Of a DNA stretch of 64,000 nucleotides, positions 25,017 to 33,847 are shown piece by piece. Position numbers and translations under genes: made by a program. Under the pieces are notes generated by a model. It ran no database searches and was not told the DNA's origin. It worked only from the letters and a program-made list of their open reading frames with translations. Every line of letters begins with the position of its first letter. The first letter of the stretch is position 1. The DNA lies in contig NZ_JH719942.1 in NCBI RefSeq assembly GCF_000275825.1, forward strand, positions 2,863,928-2,927,927. Reading direction: 5' to 3'. Origin of the DNA: Saprospira grandis DSM 2844 (GTDB lineage: Bacteria; Bacteroidota; Bacteroidia; Chitinophagales; Saprospiraceae).

Positions 25017-25775
25017 TTAAGACTTTTTTACAGGCACCTTATAGCCAATAGACAACTGCATAATAGGCGTGTTGAGGTAGTCTGTAGTATTGTAGCTGTC
25101 GTGTTGCTGCATATAGGCCAATTCAAAGCAAAGCTGTGGATTGAGGTCGTACCCAAGGCCCAAATATAACCAGTTGCGTCCCAATCCCTTAAAACGGAGA
25201 TTGTCAGCCTGATTAACCCAAATCTCATCAAAAATATGTAGGTAGATGTCCTGATTATCTCCAAAGTTAAAAAGCTTAGATTTAATGGTCATCCGATAGC
25301 GAAAGCGGTTGCGGAAAACATTATCTGTTTTGCTCCACTCATCTGTAGCTAAGTTGTGCTCCCACTGATCAACAAAACGATGTTCAAAACGGTACCTGTG
25401 AGATACCTTAATCGCCTTGTTGAGCTTATGATGAAAACTGACTTGCTCCCAGATGTTATGCTCATTGCTATGAGGGGCTTTGTCGCTACCCGGTAACGCC
25501 CAAGAACCAATATAGGTATAACCTACCGTAGCAGAAAAATGCTTGTTTACGGAATAAGTAACATAGGGACGCTCCAACAAATTTCGCCAGTTCTCTACCC
25601 AGTCATCCCGACGGATATGAAACTCATTGCCCAACTTCCATTTGCTATTTAACTTGGCCGTCGTATGCAGAAAAAACCAATTGTTAATTTCATCGGTCTC
25701 CTGGGCTTGCACGTTCTGAGAAAAGGAAAAACAAAAGAGGAAAAAAATGCTGAGATAGAAGGAATAATTCTTCAT
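25017..25775 (-). CDS. DUF2490 outer-membrane protein
   Basis: 252 aa with a signal peptide (FYLSIFFLFCFSFSQNVQAQ). The mature part alternates aromatic and polar residues in beta strands (NNWFFLHTTAKLNSKWKL, RYRFEHRF, YLGLGYDLNP, QLSIGYKV) and has the wording of DUF2490, a family of small beta-barrel outer-membrane proteins common in Bacteroidota whose job is unknown. It stands alone with its own terminator and is divergent from the CHAT gene. The 246 bp to that gene are AT-rich and hold its promoter box. Confidence 0.85.
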   Translation of the reverse strand: MKNYSFYLSIFFLFCFSFSQNVQAQETDEINNWFFLHTTAKLNSKWKLGNEFHIRRDDWVENWRNLLERPYVTYSVNKHFSATVGYTYIGSWALPGSDKAPHSNEHNIWEQVSFHHKLNKAIKVSHRYRFEHRFVDQWEHNLATDEWSKTDNVFRNRFRYRMTIKSKLFNFGDNQDIYLHIFDEIWVNQADNLRFKGLGRNWLYLGLGYDLNPQLCFELAYMQQHDSYNTTDYLNTPIMQLSIGYKVPVKKS

Positions 25776-25980
25776 GGAATAAAAGCTTTTAAATGTGCGT
25801 AATGTTTTTAGCGTATATTACCTGATTGGTAACTTATACTTTGCAAGTGTAGCCCAAAAAGCTGGGAACTTCTGTGGTATTTCTCACTTTGTAGTTTATT
25901 TAGACTAGCTTAAAGTCTTGTTAAATATTAGTTGTACTAATTGTTCAACTTGAGAGAACTGCCTTTTGAGGCCTATTGTC

Positions 25981-25988
25981 TACCTTTG
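25981..25988 (+). promoter_or_regulatory. -7 element before the TPR-CHAT gene
   Basis: TACCTTTG fits TAnnTTTG and lies 33 bp before the start codon. The -33 partner is unclear. Confidence 0.45.
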
Positions 25989-26021
25989 TATTGGCCCAAC
26001 TAACCTAACTTTCCAGAATTC

Positions 26022-28970
26022 ATGCGAAACTATATCTACAGCCTTTGTTGCCTATTCTTTAGCTGCACGCTTTTAGCCCAACCCAAATTAACCCCCGAGC
26101 TTTATCAGGATAGTCTGGCCCAACTGACTACACTCAAAGAGCAGCAGGCGGTCCTTATGCGCTATTATCAAAAGAGCTTTGCTCAAGCAGAGCCCATACT
26201 CCCTTTTTGGCGAAATAGCAGCTTCCAAGAGGCCGCCGATTGGGCCTTGGTCAATCTTGCTTTTGCTTATGTAAGTATGGAAGGAAAAGAAATCAAGGGA
26301 AAAAAACGCTACCTAACCGAGCTAAAGGCCTTTGTCTTAGAGCAAGAGCGCTGGGCCGAGCAAGAGGCTGCCGCTAGCTTGCCTTATTACTATTTTGCCG
26401 ATTATTATCTGGGCTACCTAGAAAATCGACCTGTTTTAGAACAAAAAGAGCGCTTAGAAAAAGCCTTGAACTGGCTAGAAAAAAATCCAGATCGCTATTC
26501 GGAAAAGCTGAAGTTCTCTCTCTATAAAGAAGGCGCTTATTTCCATTTTGGCCTAAGCAACGAAGCCGAAATTTCTCTAAAATGGGCCAAGCAGTTGGCC
26601 AAGCTGGAACAACCAAATGCCCGATTTGTCGCCTACTCTCTTATGGCGCAAATCTATCGAAAGAAAGGAAACTTTGAACGCACCCTAGAGGCCCTAGCCG
26701 CCCTAGATGGCGAACCCCTACCTGCTGGGGTCCAAGCAAAAAACTTGGCCAGTAAAGGAATCTGCTATTATGAGTTGGGCCAAAATGAACAAGCCTTACC
26801 CCTCCTAAAAAAGGCTAGCCAACTATTTACAGAATTAGGCCAAAAAAATAGCTTTTTTGCCCTAGAAGCAACCGCCTATTTGGCCCTCTTAGATGAGGAG
26901 AGTAGCAGCAATATCCAGCTAACCAAATTGCTGCTGAGCTACGGAGGCCATGCACAGTTTCCCCTACTCAAAGCACATATTCATCAACTAAAGAAGGATA
27001 AGAATATCCAAGGCCTTGAAGATCTGGCCAACAACCTAGCCCAAGCCCGAAAACAAGGGGCTGTTTTTAGAGAACTAGCCAAAAATCAAGAAGTCTATAT
27101 CGCCCTCGGCCAAGCCGCCCTCAGCCTAAATAGAGCCGATCTAGCCAAGCCGTATTTTGAGGAAGCTATCCGCTTCCAAACCGCTGGCTTAGGCCAAAAA
27201 GAGGGCCTGGCTCAACTTAAAGGCCAAGAAGGCCTCGCCATTTTATGGGGAATCTATCAAACCCAAAAGATAAGCTCCGCCCCTCTGCTAGAGCAATACC
27301 ACAGCTGCCAAATGGCTATTTCCTTGGCCAAAGAATTAGAAAAACAACTGGGCTCCAAAGGCGGAAAAGCCGCACTGAAAGCCCAAACAGAAAAAGTCTA
27401 TGAGGCTTTTATCAAAACAGCCATGGCCCTAGATCAAGCAGAAAAAAATCCCATTTATATCCAACAGGCATTTATCGAAATTGAGCTGGCCAAGGGCAGC
27501 TGGCTCCTTAGCTCTTTACGCAATAAGGAAGCTCAACAGCTAGGCAAGATCTCTGCCGAACTCTTGGCCGAAGAACGCAGCCTGCGCCAAGATATTAGTT
27601 ATTATCAGGCCCAGTTTAGCCGAGCCAAACGAAAGATAGATAGCCTGAAAGCCCAAAAAATACAGGCCGTCCTTTTTCAAAAACGCCAAGCACTAGACGA
27701 GCTGTTGAGCCAGTTGGCCCAAAAGTACCCTAGCTATACCAAATGGCAAGAGGAACTAAAACAACTCGATATTAAACAACTAAAAGAAAAATTGAAGACA
27801 GAAAAATATAGCCTGCTAACTTATTTTATGGGGCCCCAAAATAGCTATTGCTTTTTGCTGGAAAATGAAGAAATTAAGCTCTTTAACCTCGGCCCAACAA
27901 CAAACCTTCGTGAACAGTTACAAGATTTTCAACAACTCGTCCAACAACCCAGAGAAAGCCTAAAACCTTTCAAAAACAAGTTTATTCGCCTCGCCCATAA
28001 ACTGTATCAACAGCTGATCCCCCAACGCCCAAAATATGATTTACTCATTTCACCTCATGCCGAATTATCCCAACTCGCTTTTAGCTGCCTGCTGCCCAAG
28101 GCCGAAGAAAAACCCTTTAGTCGCCTAGATTATCTCATAAGATCTTATGCCATTAGCTACCTCTATGCAGCCAATTTTTATCTGCAACCAGCCAAAAAAA
28201 CTTCCGCAAAAGGCTTTTTGGCTATGGCGCCTAGCTATCAGGGCCAAGGACAAGCCATTGACCGACAAGCACTGGATTGGAGCCAAGCCCGAAAACAATT
28301 GCAGCCACTAGCCGGCGCTACCGCCGAACTCGATTTTCTAGAAACCCATTTTAAGGGCCAGTTTTTACGCCAAGAACAGGCCAATGAACAAGCATTTAGA
28401 CAGCTAGCACCCCAAGCACAGTTTATCCATCTCGCTATGCACGCCATTACCGACCCTATGGCGCCTAGCTATTCGGCCCTCTTTTTTAGCAAAACTCAAG
28501 ATAGCCTCCAAGATGATTTATTGCTGGCTTATGAATTGCCCAGCCTTCAGCTGGCCGCCGATTTGGTGGTGCTCTCTGCCTGCCAAACTGCCGCAGGCCG
28601 CTATCAAATCGGAGAAGGAGCCCAGAGCCTCGGCCTAGGCTTCCGTTATGCCGGCGCCGCTAGCACGCTGAGCACCCTTTGGGAGGTCAATGATGAGAGT
28701 AGCCGCCTTTTGATGGAGCTCTTTTATAGCTACCTACAGACCGGCCAACGAAAGGATAAGGCCCTGCAGGCCGCCCAAATTCGCTACCTAGAGTTGGTGG
28801 ACCAAAATGAGGTGGCCGCCCAGCCTTTTTTCTGGGCCGCTTGGTGGCTGAGCGGCAATAGTAACGCCCTCGAGTTACCCCAAAAAACTAATTATGGGCC
28901 ATTTGTTTGGGCTGCCGTTTTTGCCCTCTTTTTAGTTTTCGGCTGGCTGATTTATCAAGCCAAAAAGTAG
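26022..28970 (+). CDS. TPR-CHAT caspase-like protease with C-terminal membrane anchor
   Basis: 982 aa: a signal peptide (YIYSLCCLFFSCTLLAQ), TPR-like repeats to about 450, a coiled-coil region, and a CHAT domain from about 620 to 935. The caspase-type dyad is in place: His807 in FIHLAMHA and Cys854 in VVLSACQTAAG. A membrane helix (VWAAVFALFLVFGWLIYQ) closes the protein, leaving three or four cytoplasmic residues. CHAT domains are cysteine proteases of the caspase-HetF group; TPR-CHAT pairs use the repeats to sense a partner. With a signal peptide the body would be periplasmic, so this is not the cytoplasmic gasdermin or CRISPR-linked kind. Substrate unknown. Confidence 0.88.
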   Translation: MRNYIYSLCCLFFSCTLLAQPKLTPELYQDSLAQLTTLKEQQAVLMRYYQKSFAQAEPILPFWRNSSFQEAADWALVNLAFAYVSMEGKEIKGKKRYLTELKAFVLEQERWAEQEAAASLPYYYFADYYLGYLENRPVLEQKERLEKALNWLEKNPDRYSEKLKFSLYKEGAYFHFGLSNEAEISLKWAKQLAKLEQPNARFVAYSLMAQIYRKKGNFERTLEALAALDGEPLPAGVQAKNLASKGICYYELGQNEQALPLLKKASQLFTELGQKNSFFALEATAYLALLDEESSSNIQLTKLLLSYGGHAQFPLLKAHIHQLKKDKNIQGLEDLANNLAQARKQGAVFRELAKNQEVYIALGQAALSLNRADLAKPYFEEAIRFQTAGLGQKEGLAQLKGQEGLAILWGIYQTQKISSAPLLEQYHSCQMAISLAKELEKQLGSKGGKAALKAQTEKVYEAFIKTAMALDQAEKNPIYIQQAFIEIELAKGSWLLSSLRNKEAQQLGKISAELLAEERSLRQDISYYQAQFSRAKRKIDSLKAQKIQAVLFQKRQALDELLSQLAQKYPSYTKWQEELKQLDIKQLKEKLKTEKYSLLTYFMGPQNSYCFLLENEEIKLFNLGPTTNLREQLQDFQQLVQQPRESLKPFKNKFIRLAHKLYQQLIPQRPKYDLLISPHAELSQLAFSCLLPKAEEKPFSRLDYLIRSYAISYLYAANFYLQPAKKTSAKGFLAMAPSYQGQGQAIDRQALDWSQARKQLQPLAGATAELDFLETHFKGQFLRQEQANEQAFRQLAPQAQFIHLAMHAITDPMAPSYSALFFSKTQDSLQDDLLLAYELPSLQLAADLVVLSACQTAAGRYQIGEGAQSLGLGFRYAGAASTLSTLWEVNDESSRLLMELFYSYLQTGQRKDKALQAAQIRYLELVDQNEVAAQPFFWAAWWLSGNSNALELPQKTNYGPFVWAAVFALFLVFGWLIYQAKK

Positions 28971-28987
28971 TGTTCTCTTTATATTTT

Positions 28988-29140
28988 GGGGCCCGCGGCC
29001 AGCTAGCCGAAGGCTAGCTGGCCGCCGCTATGCTGCGCCGCTCGCAGGTCTGCTCGGCCCTGCAGCCGCCTAGGGCGGCTTTGGTCTGGCCCTTCGGGCC
29101 ACGGCTGCGCAGCGCTGGGCCAAGCCAGCCCTTGGCCCAA
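28988..29140 (+). repeat. GGGGC-family intergenic element, copy 9 (subfamily I)
   Basis: GGGGCCCGCGGCC, stem AGCTAGCC/GGCTAGCT, GGCCGCCGCTATGCTGCG, the core, stem CCGCC/GGCGG, GGCCC/GGGCC stem and CGCAGCGCTGGGCC tail. It starts 18 bp after the CHAT stop codon, in sense. Confidence 0.78.
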
Positions 29141-29160
29141 TTCCCTTGCGCTTGGCCAAA

Positions 29161-29192
29161 AAAAAAGACCTCCAACTCTGGAGGTCTTTTTT
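29161..29192. terminator. Bidirectional terminator between converging genes
   Basis: A 14-bp stem (29161-29174 with 29179-29192), A-rich at one end and T-rich at the other. It sits between the CHAT gene (+) and the barrel gene (-). Confidence 0.8.
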
Positions 29193-29209
29193 GTTTCGCC
29201 CGGTCTAGC

Positions 29210-30544
29210 CTAAAACTGATATTGTAACTGAATAGATAGGTCGTTGTTGTATAACTTATAAGGCAATCTGCTCAATTTTAACTCATTGCCATTTTGCTCG
29301 GGCAACAGACATTCATCCTGCGGAAGCTTATCTTCTTCTAGCAATTGGGCCGAAACCTCTTGGTTGGCCTGATGCGCTTTTTGTCGGCTGTTTTTGGCCA
29401 AGTTGGCAAAAGCCAAATTGCACTGTACCCCCAACTTTAATTGCTCATTAAGCTGATAATGATAGCCCAAAACAACAGCAGAAGACCAACTATTAAAACC
29501 CAAATCATCTGCAGTACGCTGGCCATTGGTCATCTGTACAGGCAATAGGTAGCTAACTTTTGCCCCCATCTGCAACTGATGCTTAGGCAACAGCTTGTAG
29601 TTGAGCAAAATAGGCAGCTCCAAAAATTCTAAACGCTTAATGGCTTGAATTTGCTCCTCCTGAAGCTCTCCATTCCACTCTAGCATCGCCATTTCACTTC
29701 TGTTGCCTAGCTGCTGCATATTCTTATACTGCAAACCCATTTCTAGCGAAAACTGATCATCTAGCTCTTGCTGCAGCTGTAGCCCTAGCTGAACACCTAA
29801 GGCCTTAGCTTGCGCATTAAGGCCCAAATTAGCCGATAGCTGTAGCTTTTTGCCGCCCTTGTGGTAACGGTCCAAAACAATCATTGGCGTATCAAGAGTC
29901 GTTTTTTGGCTATGGTGAAGCTGCTGCTGAAAACTGCCCTTTTCTAAAAAAGACAAATTTTCTAAACGCTGAATCTCGCGAAGCTGCTCGGCTTTGGCGC
30001 GGCTACTAGCAGAATATACATAGCGGGTGGGCAAAATCGTTTGCTTCACCTCTGGATGCATATTCTGGCCCTTTTCTGTAGCGTTTTGCTCTTCTTCTAG
30101 CAAAATAACTTTTTGGGCCTTAGGGGCCAAGCTCGCCACTACTTTTTCTTTAGTTGGTTTTTCTGGGGGAGGAGGAGGCGTACTATTCGCCGTTGCCAAA
30201 GGCAATACTTCTTCTGAAGTTGTAGCCGCTAGCGCTCGCTCTTCTAGTTGAATGAGCTGGGGCTCGGCAGCTTTTTCTAAGAGGGCTTCTTTTTGGGCCA
30301 TCTTTTGGGGCATCCCTAAAAAGGGTAGACAATATTGATAGGCCAAAACGCCAGCTCCACTAGCAAGCACAAAAGCACCCATCACCAACCAATTGCTCCA
30401 GGCAGAATTGCCCTTGGCGCCCGTTAGCTGGATTTGGTCGAGCCTTTTGTCCATATCCTCCCAAGCAGCAGGCGGCATCTCAAACTGATGGCCTTCTAAT
30501 TGAGAGCGGATAAAATCATCATCTTGTTCGTAAAACTGCTTCAT
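29210..30544 (-). CDS. Membrane-anchored protein with C-terminal beta-barrel-like domain (second ECF sigma partner)
   Basis: 444 aa. A short acidic N-terminus has one motif MPPAAWEDMDKRLDQ, the same theme as the EDW repeats of the protein at 790-2460. One membrane helix follows (WLVMGAFVLASGAGVLAY, about 50-68), then a Pro/Glu/Lys linker to about 215. The C-terminal 220 residues have alternating strands (LQLSANLGLNAQAKALGV, FSLEMGLQYKNMQ, VVLGYHYQLNEQLKLGV) ending in Phe, like an outer-membrane barrel. It lies 60 bp after an ECF sigma gene on the same strand and is the likely anti-sigma or sensor for it. The shared order with the first pair shows a duplicated module. Confidence 0.7.
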   Translation of the reverse strand: MKQFYEQDDDFIRSQLEGHQFEMPPAAWEDMDKRLDQIQLTGAKGNSAWSNWLVMGAFVLASGAGVLAYQYCLPFLGMPQKMAQKEALLEKAAEPQLIQLEERALAATTSEEVLPLATANSTPPPPPEKPTKEKVVASLAPKAQKVILLEEEQNATEKGQNMHPEVKQTILPTRYVYSASSRAKAEQLREIQRLENLSFLEKGSFQQQLHHSQKTTLDTPMIVLDRYHKGGKKLQLSANLGLNAQAKALGVQLGLQLQQELDDQFSLEMGLQYKNMQQLGNRSEMAMLEWNGELQEEQIQAIKRLEFLELPILLNYKLLPKHQLQMGAKVSYLLPVQMTNGQRTADDLGFNSWSSAVVLGYHYQLNEQLKLGVQCNLAFANLAKNSRQKAHQANQEVSAQLLEEDKLPQDECLLPEQNGNELKLSRLPYKLYNNDLSIQLQYQF

Positions 30545-30604
30545 TTGCTAAAGCGATTTATTTTGGGTGGTTCATATAATGTTTGTACAAAAAATGGGGC
30601 CAAC

Positions 30605-31186
30605 TTAGCGAGCAGTTTCATAGCGCTTTTGCTGTTCGAGCAAAGACCGAAGTTCTTTGCGCGCATTGGCCAAATGCCATTTGGAGGTCCCTACAGAAAT
30701 GCCGAGCATCTCTGCAATTTCTTTGTGCTTATAGCCATCTACTACATAGAGGTTGAAGACACTACGGCTAGCATTAGGGAGCCGATGAATCAAGCGGAAG
30801 AGGTCCTCGGCTTGCAGTTGCTGCAAGCTGCCATTATGGACCGCCCCATCTCGCTCTATATTATAGTTAATGACTTGCTTGTACTTGGTGTTTCGGCGAA
30901 CATGGTCAATAGCACTATTAAAGACAATTTTGGCAATCCAACCTGCTAGGTTGTTGCTATCTTTATACTTGTCTAAAGAAGTAAACACCTTGAGAAAGGA
31001 GGTGTTAAGTATATCTAGAGCCTCTTCCTGGTTTTTGGTATAACGCATAGCAATGCCATACATCCGTCCGTAATACTTTTCGTACAAATGCTTTTGGGCC
31101 AATCGGTCGCCTTTGCGGCAGCCTTGGATGAGTTCTTTATCTGTACTTTTGTTAGAATATCTCATGCAATAAATTGCTTTTGGCAA
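30605..31186 (-). CDS. RNA polymerase sigma factor, ECF type
   Basis: 193 aa, exactly the length of the sigma factor at 2481-3062 and plainly its paralogue. Region 2: MYGIAMRYTKNQEEALDILN and SFLKVFTSLDKY; region 4: NASRSVFNLYVVDGYKHKEIAEMLGI and TSKWHLANARKELRSLL. It should recruit RNA polymerase to a small set of envelope genes. The barrel gene follows after 60 bp. Upstream, 31187-31431 is a gene-free AT-rich stretch in which I see no clear promoter. Confidence 0.93.
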   Translation of the reverse strand: MPKAIYCMRYSNKSTDKELIQGCRKGDRLAQKHLYEKYYGRMYGIAMRYTKNQEEALDILNTSFLKVFTSLDKYKDSNNLAGWIAKIVFNSAIDHVRRNTKYKQVINYNIERDGAVHNGSLQQLQAEDLFRLIHRLPNASRSVFNLYVVDGYKHKEIAEMLGISVGTSKWHLANARKELRSLLEQQKRYETAR

Positions 31187-31431
31187 GGTGATTTATAACC
31201 AAGATGCAAGAACTGCAGCTTTTGGTCATCTTAGGGAGGACTGAGAATAATTTTTTGCCCTATTTTAGAGGCCTTCTCATTAAGTAGTAGAGTTTGTGCT
31301 ATAACGTTCTTTTTATAGAATAAAGAAAAGAGGGCCCTAGGGGCCATTTTGTTTAAGAACGGAGGCTAGGCTCTAATGGTTGGTGAGCAAGATCTTAAAA
31401 CTGAGCTTTTTCTGTTGGGCCAGGCGCTTTT

Positions 31432-31555
31432 GGCCTAGCGATGTGCAGGGGGGGCCGAAGGCCAGACCAAAGCGCTGAAAGCGCTGCAGGGCCGAGCGAA
31501 GAGCGAGCCCCGAAACGTAGCGCCGCAAGGCGAAGCCGCAGCGGAGGCCCCAAAA
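31432..31555 (-). repeat. GGGGC-family intergenic element, copy 10 (subfamily II)
   Basis: On the minus strand GGGGCCTCCGCTGCGGCTTC...CGCTACGTTTCGGGGCTCGC, the core variant GCTCTTCGCTCGGCCC, stem AGCGCTTTCAGCGCT, stem GGCC/GGCC and tail TAGGCC. It ends 56 bp before the lipoprotein gene. Confidence 0.75.
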
Positions 31556-31610
31556 AAATAAACATTCTTTTGAAGCTCTTTCTCCAACGCCTATCTATAT
31601 AAATTAGTCT

Positions 31611-32861
31611 ATGCGATTTCTATATTATCTTGTTTTTGCGCTCTTTTTTTGCAGTTTTTGGGCCTGTGATGCCCCGCTTTCGCTTAGTATTGCCGAGGCC
31701 AAGCAGCGAGCTCAAAAAGAGTTTCGCCTAAAAGACACTTTGGGCATTGGGATTAAGCAGGTGATGCAGGATAGTCAGCACCATTGGTTGGTGGCCTATA
31801 ATAAGGTGCATAAATTGTCTGCTATCTATTTGTTTCGGGCCGAAAATGCCCGGGAGCATAGCCATCATATTTCTCTTAAGCATAAGCAAAAGGCCAAAAT
31901 TACAGAACTGCATTTTGAGGATGTGACCTATGACGGCAACTTGGAGCTCTTGGTCTATTTGCACTATGATTTTGACCTCTCTTATCAGGGTAAGGAGCTG
32001 GTCATTTTTCGCTACCCTTTTGATACGCTTCGGCAAGAAGAAATTTTTAGCTTCCCCCTGCAACAACAGTGGGAACATGTAGATTCTTTTGACCAAAAAT
32101 ACGGCCTGCCCCTACATGAAAGGCGGATTGATTATTTGGTGACCCCCGAGTTTTTTGAGGGCAATATTTTGCTGCGTGGAACCATTGAGGGGCGGCAAAA
32201 TCATTTGCTAGAGTTTAGCTGGGATAAGGGCATCGAGGAGTTTAAGAAGGTGCTAGATGAAGATGTGCATGAAGAGGAGGAAGAGGCCCATAAGGGCGGC
32301 ATTTTGGGCAAGATCAAGGGGGCAAAACGCCTGTTTGAGGTGGTGGCCCATGAGGAGGGCTGCAAGGCTTATATTATAGAGGATCTGGCGGGACATGTGA
32401 TTAAAATGCCCAAAAATATTCATGATGCCCTGCTTTGCTCGCCCATTACTTCGCTCTCTAATGATGGCCATTATTTGCTGTATATGGACCATCCCCACAA
32501 CCAGTTTCGGCTCTATGATTTTAATGCCGATAAGCAAGAGGTCATTTTGCCTCAACTCTCTACCCTAGAGGGCTTGTCTACCGTGATTTGGCGCAAAAAA
32601 AATGGCCGCCTGAGCTGCTTGTTTGTGGCCGTGAATTTTGAGGAGTATAGCCAAAAAACAGCCCTTTATTTTTGCGAGGAACAAAAAGAAGGGCCTTGGC
32701 GCATCCAAGTTTTTGACCTGCCCATTTATTATGAATGCAATCATGAGGGCGAATGTGCCCCGCTCAAAGATTATCATTTCAAATTGGGCCCCCGCAAGAA
32801 TTTTCTCTATCGCCGCAGCAAAAACGATGATTGGCAACTTTTCCCTTTAGAGCAGAACTAG
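31611..32861 (+). CDS. Lipoprotein of unknown function
   Basis: 416 aa with a lipoprotein signal (LVFALFFCSFWAC, Cys followed by Asp, which in Bacteroidota does not force inner-membrane retention). The mature part has recurring beta segments with Trp and Tyr (HHWLVAYNKVHKLSAIYLF, DVTYDGNLELLVYLHYDF, LSNDGHYLLYMDHPHNQFRL), suggestive of a beta-propeller or repeat-integrin-like fold (DLNGDGYLD-like calcium loops are weak). I do not recognise the family. It is a lone gene between repeat elements 10 and 11; element 11 starts 12 bp after its stop codon. Confidence 0.7.
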   Translation: MRFLYYLVFALFFCSFWACDAPLSLSIAEAKQRAQKEFRLKDTLGIGIKQVMQDSQHHWLVAYNKVHKLSAIYLFRAENAREHSHHISLKHKQKAKITELHFEDVTYDGNLELLVYLHYDFDLSYQGKELVIFRYPFDTLRQEEIFSFPLQQQWEHVDSFDQKYGLPLHERRIDYLVTPEFFEGNILLRGTIEGRQNHLLEFSWDKGIEEFKKVLDEDVHEEEEEAHKGGILGKIKGAKRLFEVVAHEEGCKAYIIEDLAGHVIKMPKNIHDALLCSPITSLSNDGHYLLYMDHPHNQFRLYDFNADKQEVILPQLSTLEGLSTVIWRKKNGRLSCLFVAVNFEEYSQKTALYFCEEQKEGPWRIQVFDLPIYYECNHEGECAPLKDYHFKLGPRKNFLYRRSKNDDWQLFPLEQN

Positions 32862-32870
32862 ATGATTTTT

Positions 32871-33028
32871 TTGGGGCTGCCCCTTCGCTTCGCTCGGGTC
32901 GCTCCCTTCTGGGCTCGCAGTTCTGCTCGGCCCTGCGTTTTTTTCGCTGCGCTCAAAAAACTGGGTCTGGCCTTCGGCCCCCCTACAGGCAGCTCAGCCT
33001 GCGGCGGCTTTGCCGCCTGCTAGACGCA
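32871..33028 (+). repeat. GGGGC-family intergenic element, copy 11 (subfamily III)
   Basis: GGGGCTGCCCCTTCGC, then CTCGCAGTTCTGCTCGGCCC (a core variant), an imperfect stem with TTTTTTTCGCTGCGCTCAAA, stem GGCCTTCGGCC, and tail CTACAGGCAGCTCAGCC with GGCGGCTTTGCCGCC. It directly follows the lipoprotein gene, in sense. Confidence 0.75.
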
Positions 33029-33173
33029 ATTGGGCCAAAATCTGCTTTTTTAACAAACTTTTTTGATCCCTTTTTGCTAAAGAGAGCAAAGGAAAGCTGA
33101 AAACAAGCCTACCTTTGCGCAACTATTACATCCCTTCCCCCCCTTTTTATCATCTCTATTAAAGTAGTTAATA

Positions 33174-33818
33174 ATGCTCACGCAAGCAATTCTGGAAGGT
33201 TTGGGCCTTGGCCTATTACTTAGCATCATGACCGGCCCCATTTTCTTTACCATCCTGCAAGTGAGTATAGAAAAAGGCAGCCGCTCAGGAATTGCCCTAG
33301 TGGCAGGCCAATGGATCAGCGATTTTATTTATATTGGTATTAGTAGCTATTTAGCAAAGTTCTTAATTTCTTGGACCAAAGAAAGTGAGTTAGGGCAAGA
33401 CCTAGAGTTCTACCTGAGCATAGGCGGCGGAGCTTTCCTTATTCTTTTAGGCCTGTTGCTGCTGTTTAGCCCGCTGCCCAAAGCAAAAACAAAGGAAAAA
33501 CCCCTAAGCAATAAACAAGCGGGGCAGTATTTTCTACAAGGCTTTCTAATTAACAGCCTAACCCCCTTTCCGCTCTTCTTTTGGTTCACTAGTATCGGAA
33601 CAGCCTATAGCAGAGGCTACAGCCAAACAGATCTCGTCTTTTTTGGTGTGGCCATTATGCTCATGGTGATCTTAACCGATTTTTTAAAAGTTTTTCTGGC
33701 TAGCCGACTCCGCCAATTGTTAAATGAACTTTGGCTCAAGCGAATACGTTGGGTCGCTAGCTTTGGCCTAATTATTTCAGGTTTATTGTTTTGGCTTCGC
33801 CTACTTTGGCTAAGCTAA
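33174..33818 (+). CDS. LysE family exporter
   Basis: 214 aa with about six hydrophobic helices. The N-terminal LGLGLLLSIMTGPIFFTILQ carries the GP(I/V)FF motif of the LysE/RhtB family, and NSLTPFPLFFW matches the second conserved stretch. The family exports amino acids or related small molecules across the inner membrane with the proton gradient. The substrate cannot be read from sequence. TACCTTTG at 33110-33117 may be its -7 box. The next gene starts 30 bp downstream. Confidence 0.87.
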   Translation: MLTQAILEGLGLGLLLSIMTGPIFFTILQVSIEKGSRSGIALVAGQWISDFIYIGISSYLAKFLISWTKESELGQDLEFYLSIGGGAFLILLGLLLLFSPLPKAKTKEKPLSNKQAGQYFLQGFLINSLTPFPLFFWFTSIGTAYSRGYSQTDLVFFGVAIMLMVILTDFLKVFLASRLRQLLNELWLKRIRWVASFGLIISGLLFWLRLLWLS

Positions 33819-33847
33819 AGTTCCCCATCACATACAAAATTAGCACT

